DNA of 64,000 bases from Tengunoibacter tsumagoiensis (GTDB lineage: Bacteria; Chloroflexota; Ktedonobacteria; Ktedonobacterales; Ktedonobacteraceae), in contig NZ_BIFR01000001.1 in NCBI RefSeq assembly GCF_003967535.1, positions 3,905,001 to 3,969,000 of the forward strand, read 5' to 3'. The position numbers were made by a program, and so were the translations under genes. Below are positions 53,207-62,443 of this stretch, one piece after another. Position 1 is the first letter of the stretch, and each line of letters begins with the position of its first letter. Under the pieces are notes generated by a model that saw nothing but the letters and a program-made list of their open reading frames with translations, did not search any database and was not told where the DNA came from.

Positions 53207-53992
53207 TTAGCTTGCATAATCCAGATGAACTGGTTCTAATTGAGAAGCATTCTGTGGTATAAACATTACTCTTGGAATATAAGGAGGTTTTAAGGCCCTC
53301 CGCACGTCGAGTACAGCAAGAAATGCTGCTACGACGTGCGGGTCGTACTGGTAACCCGCCCCTTGCTCAAGTTCGTGATATGCCTGCTCTAGTAGCAACG
53401 GTTGCCGATAAGGTCGATACGATGTCATGGCATCGTAAGAATCTATGACTGCCAGGATTCGCGCCCACTTTGGGATCGCTTCGCCACTTAACCCAACTGG
53501 ATAGCCTGCTCCATCCCAACGCTCATGGTGTGACACAACTGTTGCTGCCAGAGAAGCAAAGACCCCACCTGCAACGAGCAGGATATGTTGTCCAATCTGA
53601 GGGTGGAGGCGAATCTTTTGCCATTCTTCCTCGCCCAGAGGCCCCGGTTTCGCTAAGATGTCAGATGCCATGCCTGCCTTCCCAATATCATGTAACAGCG
53701 CCGCCAGTCGTACCCACTGCACCTCTCTTGCAGAGAGCCCTAAAGCCGCGCCAATTGCTTCGGCAAACACTGAGAGCCGAAGTGCATGAGCACAGGTCTC
53801 GCGATCACAAAAGATGTTCAGCGTCCGCACGACCGCAATTTCTACCGGGCTGACAATTGACAAGGTTTCTTGCAATGAATGAATAGCCAGAAAAGCCTGC
53901 TCCTCCTTCAAGACATGGCTCGCTAACACACGCTGTAATTCTTGACGCATGAAGTTCCCCACGCAAAATGCAACGGTACTGTTAATGAACAT
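53207..53992 (-). CDS. HD-GYP domain phosphohydrolase
   Basis: A 261-residue protein. After a helical N-terminus of about 70 residues, an HD-GYP domain: RLSVFAEAIGAALGLS, RLAALLHDIGKAGMASDIL (HD pair), HPQIGQHILLVAGG, VVSHHERWDGAGYPVGLSGEAIPKWARILAVIDSYDAMTSYRPYR (GYP loop with metal ligands). This is the cyclic-di-GMP phosphodiesterase-type domain; no receiver or PAS partner domain is fused. Start 53992 follows AAAGGAG. It converges with the sigma factor gene. Activity is expected from motifs but is not shown. Confidence 0.88.
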   Translation of the reverse strand: MFINSTVAFCVGNFMRQELQRVLASHVLKEEQAFLAIHSLQETLSIVSPVEIAVVRTLNIFCDRETCAHALRLSVFAEAIGAALGLSAREVQWVRLAALLHDIGKAGMASDILAKPGPLGEEEWQKIRLHPQIGQHILLVAGGVFASLAATVVSHHERWDGAGYPVGLSGEAIPKWARILAVIDSYDAMTSYRPYRQPLLLEQAYHELEQGAGYQYDPHVVAAFLAVLDVRRALKPPYIPRVMFIPQNASQLEPVHLDYAS

Positions 53993-54391
53993 AGCGGCAT
54001 GACTCCTTTGCCAATGGGCATTGGCAATATGTGGGCGGGTACGCCTTGGTTGCACTTCCTGGTTATCGCTTGCTAAGATTCAGTTCAGTCCTTGCCGTAC
54101 GAACTGCTACCTTCTTCTCTATTATCTACGTTTTTTGTTATAAAGATGTTCACGCTTTCTTGAAAAAAAACAAAGCATTTTTGCCTCATTGTGAAATAGT
54201 ACCTTTTTGTCACTCTATCATTCGATTTTACAATGAGGGGAAATCTTTGAAGGTGCTCTTGACATTTAAACTTCTTCTGGTTATACTTTTTTTATAAGCA
54301 AGATATCTTTTCTTTTGATATCTTAAGGCTTTCCTCCTTACTACCTCTTCACACTACTTTTCATCCTCTTCTCTTTTTCTCAGGAGCCACA
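53993..54391 (+). promoter_or_regulatory. Consensus promoter and leader of the capsid operon
   Basis: This 400-base gap has no gene. It carries TTGACA (54259-54264) and TATACT (54282-54287) with 17 bases between, the best promoter in the right half. A short dyad, AAGATATC/GATATCTT (54300-54324), lies just downstream in the untranslated leader, and AGGAG precedes the first ORF. Confidence 0.75.
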
Positions 54392-54829
54392 ATGATGCAA
54401 CAAGATGATGCTCTTTCCGGTTCGCTATCAGGCCTCCAGTTTGACCTGTTTGATGCCCTCAAACCAGATCCTCTGCTACCTGATCTGACTGACTATGTTC
54501 TTCCTCTTAGCATTCCTCCCTTTACCAGCGATCTCCTCGTTAGTTCCCCGCTTCCCTCACCAGATCTTCTCATGTCTGCACAATTAGCACATGATCCACT
54601 TCTCCCCGATCTTTATCCTGAAGGACCAGATGTGGTATGGCCAACCGTAGAGCGCCCTGGAGATCTCGCAGATGCGGCTCAAGACCTGTTACAGCAAGAT
54701 CCTACCTATCAGCAATTAGCTCATCACAACTATCGCACGTCATTTATGGATCAGTCAGGGGTCAATGGGTATCGAGCTCGTCATTTCGATCTACTCTTTC
54801 AGGGCTTAGCAGAAGAGGAGAGGCGTTGA
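54392..54829 (+). CDS. First gene of capsid operon, unknown acidic protein
   Basis: A 145-residue Asp/Leu/Pro-rich protein with repeated LLPDL-type units (DPLLPDLTDY, DPLLPDLYPE), likely partly disordered. A C-terminal ordered piece, LAHHNYRTSFMDQSGVNGYRARHFDLLFQGLAEEERR, may be helical. No family recognised. Its stop overlaps the start of the protease-capsid gene by one base, so the two are coupled, and a role in head assembly is likely by position. ATG at 54392 or 54395 behind AGGAG. Confidence 0.65.
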   Translation: MMQQDDALSGSLSGLQFDLFDALKPDPLLPDLTDYVLPLSIPPFTSDLLVSSPLPSPDLLMSAQLAHDPLLPDLYPEGPDVVWPTVERPGDLADAAQDLLQQDPTYQQLAHHNYRTSFMDQSGVNGYRARHFDLLFQGLAEEERR

Positions 54830-56841
54830 TGCCTGAACAGAGCTCTACAACGATACGCCTGGATGGTGAAATTCAAGAGCATCATGCTCTCTCCCCCCAG
54901 GGGCACGCAGTTCGTGTCACAGTACTACAAGGTGGGCTATCTAAAAATGGCTACAATTACAATGAGTGTATTCTCCAGGAGATTGCCTGTTGCCTTGAAG
55001 GGGCCCATGCCTATACGGATCATGTTCGCCCTGAGGCTGCCCACGATGCACGTTCAGTACGAGATATCGTTGGCTTCTATCAGGATGCTCTCTATGTTGC
55101 AGGCACGCCTGAGCAGCCCGGCCGGGTTGAGGCAACACTGCATATTCTAGAGGCCGCTGAATGGCTCTGGTCACTGATTCAAGAGGCCTGTCGGCTTGAG
55201 CAGCCTGAACTCATCGGGCTCTCAATTGATATCTTTGGCCGGTGGCAGCTCAATGAGGCAACACGAGCTAAAGATGTTATCCAGGTTATAGCGCTTAATT
55301 CGTGTGATGTTGTGACACGCCCCAGCGCTGGAGGGCGCTTTCAACGTATCCTGCATCATGATGCCCCTCTATCCAGTTACTTGCCCTCTACCTCACAAGG
55401 AGATCACCTTATGGATGTAACTTCCGCTTCCTCTCCCCTACCATCTTCATCGGCACAAGTTCAAGAGCACCAGAGTTCTCTAACGCCTCAACTGGCAGAA
55501 ATTACAGAATTGAAACGTGAACTACAGCTTGAACGAGCTCAGATACTGCTTGAACGCCGATTGTTGGAGTCAGCCTTACCTGAGGCGGTTCAAAAGTTGG
55601 TCCGCGACCGCTATACCAATCGCTTCTTTGAACAACATGAATTAGATGCGGAGCTACAAGCACAACACTCTATGCTGTCTGCCCTGTCCTCATCGGGCCT
55701 CATTCGCGGCCATACCTATGAGAAACCTGACATTAGCCATGTTATTAGTGAGGCCGAAAAAATTCAGGCCGCCTTTGATCGGATGTTTGATTTAGAGGTG
55801 GATACTGGCCGCCTTGGTCCAATCAGGCCCTTTGGCAGTATTCGCGAGGCGTACGCACGTGTCACAGGAGATCCGGCTGTCGCTGGCTTTACTGAACGCT
55901 CCACATTAGGTACTATCCGTGTCTCAGAAAGCGCCCCCATCGCCCATATCAGCGAGGCAGATACAACAACTGCATCCTTCTCGTATCTGCTTGGTACAAG
56001 CATGAATAAACGCTTACTCAAAGATTATCAGGCCTGGCCAGCTGAGTGGATGAAGTTTACAACGATTGTGCCCATTCGAGATTTCAAGCAGCAGACCCGT
56101 GTGCGCCTGGGGGCCTTTGGCTCTCTCTCGATCGTAGCAGAGGATAGCTCTTATAGCACAATGACCCTTACCGATTCGGCTGCAACCTATGTGCCACAGA
56201 AACGTGGCAATCTGGTGACGGTCTCACGCGAGGTGATTGTGAATGATGATCTACAAGCCATTAAACAGATTCCAACCAAGCTTGCCGTCTCTGCCGCATA
56301 CACGCTTGCTGAATTTGTGTATGGCTTCTTAAGCTCCAACTCAACCATCTACGATGGCAGTGCGCTCTTTACGACAGGCGCCCCCCATAATAATCTTGGG
56401 GCGGCGGCCTTAAGTACGAGCGCCATGCAGACTGGCGTTACAGCCATGCGTGAACAGACCAATTATGCAGGAAAGCGATTGGGACTCCGCCCGCATTTTC
56501 TGGTTGTGCCTCCTGAACTAGAATGGAGCTCGATGATTGTCACAAAATCGGCTGGTATGCCGGGCGGAAATGCCAACGATATTAACCCGATGTTGGGCTA
56601 TGTGACTCCAATTGTCTCGCCACAACTCTCAAACTCGAGTCAATGGTTCCTGATCGCTGATCCACGCGAGGTGGATACAATTGAGATTGGATTTGTGGGA
56701 GGCCAGGTCAATCCAGCACTCTTTATTCAGGATCAACCGCTCTTTGGACTCAACTTTACTCAGGATGTGATTACCTATAAGATCCGCCATGAATTTGGTG
56801 GGGCGGTCGTCGATTATCGCGGGATGTATCGTGGCATCTAG
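54829..56841 (+). CDS. Fused prohead protease - scaffold - major capsid protein
   Basis: A 670-residue viral head protein. Residues about 1-185 resemble a prohead serine protease (ECILQEIACCLEGAHAYTDHVRP with the probable catalytic His; ELIGLSIDIFG with a GLS catalytic-Ser motif). A Ser/Pro linker and a coiled coil (about 220-260, scaffold-like) follow, then an HK97-fold capsid part (about 350-670): VPQKRGNLVTVSREVIVNDD, AAYTLAEFVYGFLSS, LRPHFLVVPPELEWSS, LIADPREVDTIEIGFVGG, and FGGAVVDYRGMYRGI at the end. The gene therefore encodes all steps of shell building and maturation. Start ATG 54829 overlaps the previous stop; an earlier in-frame codon at 54637 lies inside the previous gene. Confidence 0.9.
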   Translation: MPEQSSTTIRLDGEIQEHHALSPQGHAVRVTVLQGGLSKNGYNYNECILQEIACCLEGAHAYTDHVRPEAAHDARSVRDIVGFYQDALYVAGTPEQPGRVEATLHILEAAEWLWSLIQEACRLEQPELIGLSIDIFGRWQLNEATRAKDVIQVIALNSCDVVTRPSAGGRFQRILHHDAPLSSYLPSTSQGDHLMDVTSASSPLPSSSAQVQEHQSSLTPQLAEITELKRELQLERAQILLERRLLESALPEAVQKLVRDRYTNRFFEQHELDAELQAQHSMLSALSSSGLIRGHTYEKPDISHVISEAEKIQAAFDRMFDLEVDTGRLGPIRPFGSIREAYARVTGDPAVAGFTERSTLGTIRVSESAPIAHISEADTTTASFSYLLGTSMNKRLLKDYQAWPAEWMKFTTIVPIRDFKQQTRVRLGAFGSLSIVAEDSSYSTMTLTDSAATYVPQKRGNLVTVSREVIVNDDLQAIKQIPTKLAVSAAYTLAEFVYGFLSSNSTIYDGSALFTTGAPHNNLGAAALSTSAMQTGVTAMREQTNYAGKRLGLRPHFLVVPPELEWSSMIVTKSAGMPGGNANDINPMLGYVTPIVSPQLSNSSQWFLIADPREVDTIEIGFVGGQVNPALFIQDQPLFGLNFTQDVITYKIRHEFGGAVVDYRGMYRGI

Positions 56842-56860
56842 TTAGATAAAGGGCTAGCTT

Positions 56861-57439
56861 ATGACAGGCTTTATCAATGCCGATGGCTCAGCACTGGTTG
56901 GTGGTACCACCCTGACCGGGCTGGGGCAGGCGCTCCAATTAGATGCTCAGGGCAACGTTTTAACGCAGTCTGCACTTCTCGCTTCGCTTCAGCAAGGAAA
57001 GGGCTATACGGCAACTACCGGACTCTTGAATGTTGCTGCTGGCAATTATCCGCTCTGCATCTTTAATCCAGCCTCAACAGGGAAGACTATTCTCATCTAC
57101 TCCCTCTATGCCTCTTCCGGCACTGCCAGTGTCAACTCGATTAGTCTGTTTCTCCAGACTGTGACGGTCAATCCATCCTACCCAGGTTCGGCAAATGTTA
57201 CCCCCAATCGCATTGGCGCTACACCCTCCGCACTCAACAGTAGTTGCAGCTATAGCAACACCTCGCAGACGCTCACTGCACCGTATGCGCAAGTTGTTAT
57301 TAATGTCACTCCGATTGAGTTTCTCTCCAATGGGGCCATCCTTTTGCTTCCCCCCGGCACTTCTACCGGGTTTGTCGTCTTTCTTCAGACCTATGCCTCT
57401 GGCTTTAGTTCAATCACTGCTCGCTGGCTAGAACTCTAA
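56861..57439 (+). CDS. Virion structural protein, unknown (beta-rich)
   Basis: A 192-residue protein rich in Ser, Thr, Gly and Asn with alternating hydrophobic strands (TILIYSLYASSGTASVNSISLFLQTVTVNP; GAILLLPPGTSTGFVVFLQTYASG). This is typical of decoration, head-fibre or tail-fibre jelly-roll domains. AAAGGG lies before the ATG. Its place 19 bases after the capsid gene suggests a head decoration protein; no named family seen. Confidence 0.7.
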   Translation: MTGFINADGSALVGGTTLTGLGQALQLDAQGNVLTQSALLASLQQGKGYTATTGLLNVAAGNYPLCIFNPASTGKTILIYSLYASSGTASVNSISLFLQTVTVNPSYPGSANVTPNRIGATPSALNSSCSYSNTSQTLTAPYAQVVINVTPIEFLSNGAILLLPPGTSTGFVVFLQTYASGFSSITARWLEL

Positions 57440-57538
57440 AAGCGCCAGCATCGATCTTGGTTTCGTAAGAGTGTGCTCAGATGGCTCAGGCTATAAGTCT
57501 AGAGCTGCACACCATTCTACAAGAAAGGGAATAACTCG

Positions 57539-57829
57539 ATGCTCGATCTCCTCGAATTTACCTATGGCCGCTATAATGGTGGACAGACGGCTCCGATCGG
57601 GAGCTATCTCAATCCACGAACGTTCTGCATCTTCCAGCAGAGCACGGATGGCATCCTTCCTCTGGATGGGACATTTGTCCGCGTTGATCCATCGGGTAGC
57701 CAGACCTTTACAGCTATCGCAAGCAATCTCAATACATTGCTGAATACTACCTATACTGCCGCCAGCTTCCATGCGTGCTCGGGTGGGGATGCCACCGTCT
57801 CCCCTGGCACGATGAGCAACGACGCCTGA
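57539..57829 (+). CDS. Small virion-associated protein, unknown
   Basis: A 96-residue protein beginning MLDLLEFTYGRYNGGQTAPIG with later STDGILPLDGTFVRVDP; mixed beta-strand pattern and a Gly-rich end. AAGGGAATAACTCG lies before the ATG. It is in line with the capsid operon between two beta-rich structural proteins. No family recognised. Confidence 0.6.
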   Translation: MLDLLEFTYGRYNGGQTAPIGSYLNPRTFCIFQQSTDGILPLDGTFVRVDPSGSQTFTAIASNLNTLLNTTYTAASFHACSGGDATVSPGTMSNDA

Positions 57830-57911
57830 TCGTCACGAACACGGTGGAGAGATGCTCTCTCAGGCGAAACATCTCTCCAGCCATAGCTTATGATCAGATA
57901 CGGGGCCATGA

Positions 57912-58514
57912 ATGAATACTCGAATGAATATACGAAGAGGGCTGTTGATCTCGTTCGATACCAGTAGCTATACGGCTTCGATCCTCCTCTTTGAGGCCAC
58001 TTCTTTAGCGCTGACGGGGGTGCCGGTCAATACCGCTCTGGATAAAAGCTCTCTCTTACCTGGCGCTCTCTGTGCCGTACTCTTCTTCGATGAACACAAT
58101 GGACAGGATGCAGTTCTACTGGCAACATTTCCCAATGGCAGTAGTGGTCTCCCAACGCCACTTCCTGGTCGCCTGACCTGTGTTGCAGGCTATCGCCAGA
58201 TCAATAACGATACGCTTCCAGTCAATACGACGCGTACTTATACTCTGACTGGTGGGGGAACTGGCCTCCCCTCTGGCTGCTCTGGGGTACTCTATACCGT
58301 TATCTTTACCAGTTCCACCAACAATGCATCCATTCAATTAGCTCCTCATAACACAACACTGGGACTCTATGCGACCGTTGGAAATCTAGCAGCAGCCAAT
58401 ACAACCTTCAGTGGCAATGGCCTCTTACCCATCAGTTCTACCGGGCAGATTGATATTAAAGCTCTTACTGGCACTTGTTTGCTTACTCTCTATACCTATG
58501 GATACATCAGCTAA
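57912..58514 (+). CDS. Virion structural protein, unknown (beta-rich)
   Basis: A 200-residue Ser/Thr/Gly/Leu-rich protein (LLISFDTSSYTASILLFEATSLALTGVPV; NASIQLAPHNTTLGLYATVGNLAAA) with composition like the 56861 product. Probably another external structural protein. The ribosome binding site is weak (GGGG at about seven bases). It precedes the head-tail adaptor-like gene by 25 bases. Confidence 0.65.
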   Translation: MNTRMNIRRGLLISFDTSSYTASILLFEATSLALTGVPVNTALDKSSLLPGALCAVLFFDEHNGQDAVLLATFPNGSSGLPTPLPGRLTCVAGYRQINNDTLPVNTTRTYTLTGGGTGLPSGCSGVLYTVIFTSSTNNASIQLAPHNTTLGLYATVGNLAAANTTFSGNGLLPISSTGQIDIKALTGTCLLTLYTYGYIS

Positions 58515-58539
58515 GCCGGGCTGATCAGGAGGATTTGTG

Positions 58540-59673
58540 ATGCTGCTCACCGATATAGAAGCTGCTCTCCGTCTGGATCTGTTTGATCCAGCGGGCCCCA
58601 ATCAACGTTGGACAACGATGGATCTCGATCGGGCTATCGATAAAGCAGTTGATCGCTATTCACAGTATTATCCCAATATTATGTACACCGATATGGCTAC
58701 ACAACCCTATCAGCGCACCTACCCCTATCCTCAATCCTGGAATGGAAGCTATCCTGTCTGGTGGTTAGAAAGGATTATCTATCCTCTGCAAGTCTATGGC
58801 TCTGCCTTTCCGGCTCCTACGGCCATTCCATTAGCGCAGGCAAACGCGGGCTCTGGCCTGAATATCGGGACCTATCGTTATCTGGTTACCTGGCTCACTC
58901 CAGGTGGCGAGACGACTCCCTCACCTGTCGTGACGGTAACAACTACCAGTGGGAACCAGACAGTTCTGCTCTCTGCTATTCCATTTGCATCAACTCTTAC
59001 TTCGAGCGGAACGAATACGGTTATAGGTCGCAATCTCTATCGTACTCAGGTCAATGGTCAACTCTTTTTCTTGCTTGGCACAATTGACGATAATACTACG
59101 ACGAGCTGGCTGGATAATCTGCCTGATAGTGCTCTCCTGAATCGCGCACAGCCCCCTACGATCAATACATCGGGAATAATGCTCTGGCCGCCACGAGAGT
59201 GCGCGTTTGCTGAATACTCCAATTTGTTTGATAGTACAACTGCTCTGGCTGCTGGTGGCAATCCTGATCTTCAGGGAAGGACTGGCTCTCCCAGTTTTAC
59301 TCTGACCTTCAATAACGCGGAATTACCAAAGGATAACACACAGGTTATCAGAATCTTCTACGCGACCAGACATCAACTCGATACAAGTGGCTCCACAATT
59401 CCTGAAGTTCATCGCGATAGTATCATATTGGGAGCCTCCGTCTATGCCATGGAAGCCTATCAGGTCAGTACAAACGATAATTTCGAGTTTCAAGATGGCA
59501 GTCTTCATGATCGCATTGATGACACACAGAGCCCACAGGCCTGGTTGGCTGCAATTACGAGCCGACGCCAGCAGTTTGAGGAGCGCTTGCAGGAGATTAA
59601 ACAGCAGCGCGATTTCGCCTACGCAGCCCGCATCCACTGGGGAGAGATCCCCATTCATTGGGGAAGGCTGTAA
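58540..59673 (+). CDS. Head-tail adaptor-like protein with a fibronectin/Ig-like insert
   Basis: A 377-residue virion protein. The N-terminus LLTDIEAALRLDLFDPAGPNQRWTTMDLDRAIDKAVDRYSQYYP resembles gp6/gp16-type connector helices. A Thr/Ser-rich beta module follows (YRYLVTWLTPGGETTPSPVVTVTTTSG...NLYRTQ...ASWLDNLPDSALL pattern) with a fibronectin/Ig-like look. The C-terminus returns to helices with a Gln/Arg-rich coiled coil (RRQQFEERLQEIKQQRDFAYAARIHW). ATG 58540 has AGGAGG seven bases upstream; a GTG three bases earlier is less likely. Confidence 0.7.
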   Translation: MLLTDIEAALRLDLFDPAGPNQRWTTMDLDRAIDKAVDRYSQYYPNIMYTDMATQPYQRTYPYPQSWNGSYPVWWLERIIYPLQVYGSAFPAPTAIPLAQANAGSGLNIGTYRYLVTWLTPGGETTPSPVVTVTTTSGNQTVLLSAIPFASTLTSSGTNTVIGRNLYRTQVNGQLFFLLGTIDDNTTTSWLDNLPDSALLNRAQPPTINTSGIMLWPPRECAFAEYSNLFDSTTALAAGGNPDLQGRTGSPSFTLTFNNAELPKDNTQVIRIFYATRHQLDTSGSTIPEVHRDSIILGASVYAMEAYQVSTNDNFEFQDGSLHDRIDDTQSPQAWLAAITSRRQQFEERLQEIKQQRDFAYAARIHWGEIPIHWGRL

Positions 59674-59730
59674 ATAATTCGGACATGCGCGACTGTCTAA
59701 CAACGCACCAGCAGGAAAAGGAGATTGAAG

Positions 59731-60171
59731 ATGCCAACAATCGGACTGGATTGCGAGCTCATTCTGGATGGTACAGGCTACTTTCTCAAGCCGGGTTCCT
59801 ATCAGATGCAGCAGCCTCGGCTACGAAGAGCAACGCCTCGTGCCGATGGTGGGCTCGCTTATGTCGATCTAGGACCAGGAAAAAGGACATGGCAGCTCGT
59901 CATTCTCTGTTTCAATGAACTGACACGCTATGATGGTACCCCCACAGGATTGACAGGCCAACAATATCGCGATACCCTACGCGCTTCCTATCTCGCTTCT
60001 ACAGGAAGTACCGTTCTCTATAGCGATCCCATCGGGGCCACTGCTGTAACCGTTCATATTGATAACTATCGCGAGACTGTTCTGGATCTGCATACTCAAC
60101 AGCTCGCTTTAGCAACCGGTGGTCCTCTGGCACTCTCCTATGAAGTTACTATTGAACTTCTCGAAGGCTAG
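59731..60171 (+). CDS. Tail- or closure-associated structural protein
   Basis: A 146-residue protein, MPTIGLDCELILDGTGYFLKPGSYQMQQPRLRR..., with beta-strand segments and GPLALSYEVTIELLEG at the end. Its style recalls head-completion or tail-tube-like proteins with an Ig-like fold, but the match is not firm. AAGGAG lies seven bases before the ATG; a TTG at 59725 is less likely. Last gene in this run of virion genes. Confidence 0.6.
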   Translation: MPTIGLDCELILDGTGYFLKPGSYQMQQPRLRRATPRADGGLAYVDLGPGKRTWQLVILCFNELTRYDGTPTGLTGQQYRDTLRASYLASTGSTVLYSDPIGATAVTVHIDNYRETVLDLHTQQLALATGGPLALSYEVTIELLEG

Positions 60172-60229
60172 TGACACATGATAATACACAATAATACAAT
60201 TACATGTAGTAGTACATTTTCTATTTTTC

Positions 60230-60268
60230 TTGACAGCTTTTTACCCTTCCAACTACACTGATCAGTGT
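60230..60268 (+). promoter_or_regulatory. Promoter with a perfect 14-bp palindrome over its -10
   Basis: TTGACA (60230-60235) and TACACT (60254-60259) are 18 bases apart. The palindrome ACACTGATCAGTGT (60255-60268) starts inside the -10 and reaches the transcription start, so a bound protein would block RNA polymerase. It serves the membrane protein gene at 60408. Confidence 0.6.
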
Positions 60269-60407
60269 TACTATTTTATTTATTTATTTGCATTCATCAT
60301 CTTTCAAGCAAACGCCTCATGTTACCACCTCCGAAGTAGCGGGGACCATATTTGTACAGAGGCTGGCAGACGATCAATGAAGAAATCTGTGCAGGAAGGC
60401 CAGGTCT

Positions 60408-62159
60408 ATGAAACGATATTTTAATTTCAAATCTCTTTTGAGCCGACATCTCCTGGTTGCGGGAACATCCCTGTTGCTTTTATTTTTTTCTTGTTTCGGG
60501 CTCATCTCTGTCCTGTCAAATGCATATGCTAACAACTCCCAATCATTACAAACTACCGCTTCGCTCGCTCCTCAGGATACTGTAACGCCAGCACCTACTG
60601 ATACGCCCACCCCAACTCCCACTCCCAGTCCAACACCAACACCTACGCCAACTCCCACTCCCATACCTACCGCTGTGCCTACTGCCACGCCAACAACTGC
60701 GCCTACTCCCGTTCCCACTGCCACGCCTGCCAATTCAACGCCCGTTCCGACGAAGGTTGTGCCTACGGCAACCCCAACAGCAGGGAATACGATCAATCCA
60801 ACAATGGTAGCCGGCACTCAGACTCCAACAACTGGGACGCCTACGGCTACATCTACGGCAACGGCGACGGTAACGGCTGTCAGCACTCCCCGCACCTCAG
60901 GCACTCCAACGGGGCAACAGACCTCCAACACGTCAGATACCCCACCCTCCTCTCCAGCAGCAGGATCGTCAACCGATCTCAATGGCATTCTCTTACCGGC
61001 TGGTCTGGTTCTCCTGCTGGTTCTGATTGTTGGCGCGATTATTGGTTTTATTTTCTGGAAACGGCGGCCAGACCAGGGTGGACCTGTTCGCCCCAAAAGC
61101 CCTAAAAATCCCTGGCTTCCCTCTGGCGACGAGCTCTCACCCAACAATGCTCCTGCTCTCTTCTCTCAGCCCGCCTTTGGGGCATCGATTGGCGGACCGA
61201 ACAATGCTCTCTTCGCTTCTGCCCCAACACAACAACAGGTTCTGGTAAAAGGAGCCCTTCCTCAATCTGCCCAGATTCCTTTACAGATGCCTGGACAATC
61301 TCTGGACTATAAACCAAGTGCCTTGCGCCCGATTACAAGTTCGCTCCCAGCACAATTTTCTCATCAGCGACCAGGAGGACAGACTATGAACAATGCTCCT
61401 CTATTGGATGTCGATTTTGCGCAGGTCCTGGGCCCCCAAACACGACCACAGATTCATCCAGCCGGAGCCACAGGCTTCCAGATGCCAACGGCCTCGCCTC
61501 ATACGCCTGGAGGTTCCATCGGGCAAGACAACATCTCTATGCTTCCTACGCATTCAAATATGGATAAAATGCGCTCACCACAGAATCCATTCAACGCAGA
61601 TACGTTTTTGTTTGAAACGCCATCAGGTCATTCTGGTAAGTTTCCTGTTGCTGGATCTGGGAGCGGCTATACAACCACACCGCTCTCGTCTCATTCGGGG
61701 AAGTTCTCGGTTCCTGATGTCCCTATGACACCAGCTCCTTCAACTAATCCAAACATACAGACGCAAAGAGAATTTGATTCAAAGACCTCGCCACGATTGA
61801 TTGTCCCCGATAGCGATTCTTTTGATCGCTTTATTCAGAAACAGCATACAGGTTCGTTCTCTCTTCCTAAAACAGAGGCTGATCCCTTCTCACCCTCTGT
61901 TCTCTCCTCTCAGTCCGGCCCGATTCCTGCTCTAAATCCCAATGATCCCTTTGGGGCCAATCCGCTTCATTCAAATAAACACCCGGTCCCTCCGACGCAG
62001 CCAAAGGATGATATCCCTACGGTTGATGTCAAAGGCGATCCAATTCTTGAGACAATTATGCGCCAGGCACAGATTGGGCTCTATGCACTCCCTGATCGGC
62101 CCGCAACAGAGAGTGACATTACAGGGACTCATACCAAATACCAGGATAGCCAATCATAA
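60408..62159 (+). CDS. Thr/Pro-repeat membrane protein
   Basis: A 583-residue protein. N-terminal signal/anchor helix (LLVAGTSLLLLFFSCFGLISVLSNAYA, about 16-42), then a long outside stretch of Thr-Pro repeats (about 55-180), one transmembrane helix GILLPAGLVLLLVLIVGAIIGFIFW (about 193-217), and a stop-transfer KRR. The about 360-residue cytoplasmic tail is low complexity, rich in Pro, Ser, Asn and Gly with repeated SHSGKF motifs (GHSGKFPV, SHSGKFSV), probably disordered. Function unknown; the repeats suggest a wall-spanning stalk. Between two viral gene groups, not evidently part of them. Behind a palindrome-bearing promoter. Confidence 0.75.
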   Translation: MKRYFNFKSLLSRHLLVAGTSLLLLFFSCFGLISVLSNAYANNSQSLQTTASLAPQDTVTPAPTDTPTPTPTPSPTPTPTPTPTPIPTAVPTATPTTAPTPVPTATPANSTPVPTKVVPTATPTAGNTINPTMVAGTQTPTTGTPTATSTATATVTAVSTPRTSGTPTGQQTSNTSDTPPSSPAAGSSTDLNGILLPAGLVLLLVLIVGAIIGFIFWKRRPDQGGPVRPKSPKNPWLPSGDELSPNNAPALFSQPAFGASIGGPNNALFASAPTQQQVLVKGALPQSAQIPLQMPGQSLDYKPSALRPITSSLPAQFSHQRPGGQTMNNAPLLDVDFAQVLGPQTRPQIHPAGATGFQMPTASPHTPGGSIGQDNISMLPTHSNMDKMRSPQNPFNADTFLFETPSGHSGKFPVAGSGSGYTTTPLSSHSGKFSVPDVPMTPAPSTNPNIQTQREFDSKTSPRLIVPDSDSFDRFIQKQHTGSFSLPKTEADPFSPSVLSSQSGPIPALNPNDPFGANPLHSNKHPVPPTQPKDDIPTVDVKGDPILETIMRQAQIGLYALPDRPATESDITGTHTKYQDSQS

Positions 62160-62186
62160 CCAGTTTGTGCCGTCATATCTATGCTG

Positions 62187-62260
62187 GCAATTAAATAGGA
62201 CCAGTTGTACTACCCGTTCTCTCCGCAGGAATAACAGTACAACTGGTCCTATTCAATTGC
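62187..62260. repeat. 25-bp inverted repeat after the membrane protein gene
   Basis: Arms 62187-62211 and 62236-62260 pair over 25 bp with one mismatch and a 24-base loop, 28 bases past the stop. It may be a terminator for the membrane protein gene, but it is longer than the others here and lacks a U-run. Confidence 0.55.
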
Positions 62261-62443
62261 TACATCTCTATTTGGGAATTAAAATTTCGTGCGCTATAAT
62301 ACCTCTGTAAGCAATATTTTTCCAGGGTAAACCTTCATGATAAGGATTTTCTGCCTTGCATGAAATTTTCTTTTTTCAGGGTAGATAACGCTACTCTATT
62401 GCTCCTAAGCTTACTTTAAGAATAGATGAGGTCAGACTTTCTG

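Noticed and set aside
54637..54828. N-terminal extension of the protease-capsid frame
   Set aside because: It lies within the previous gene and the coupled ATG at 54829 fits the protease fold start.
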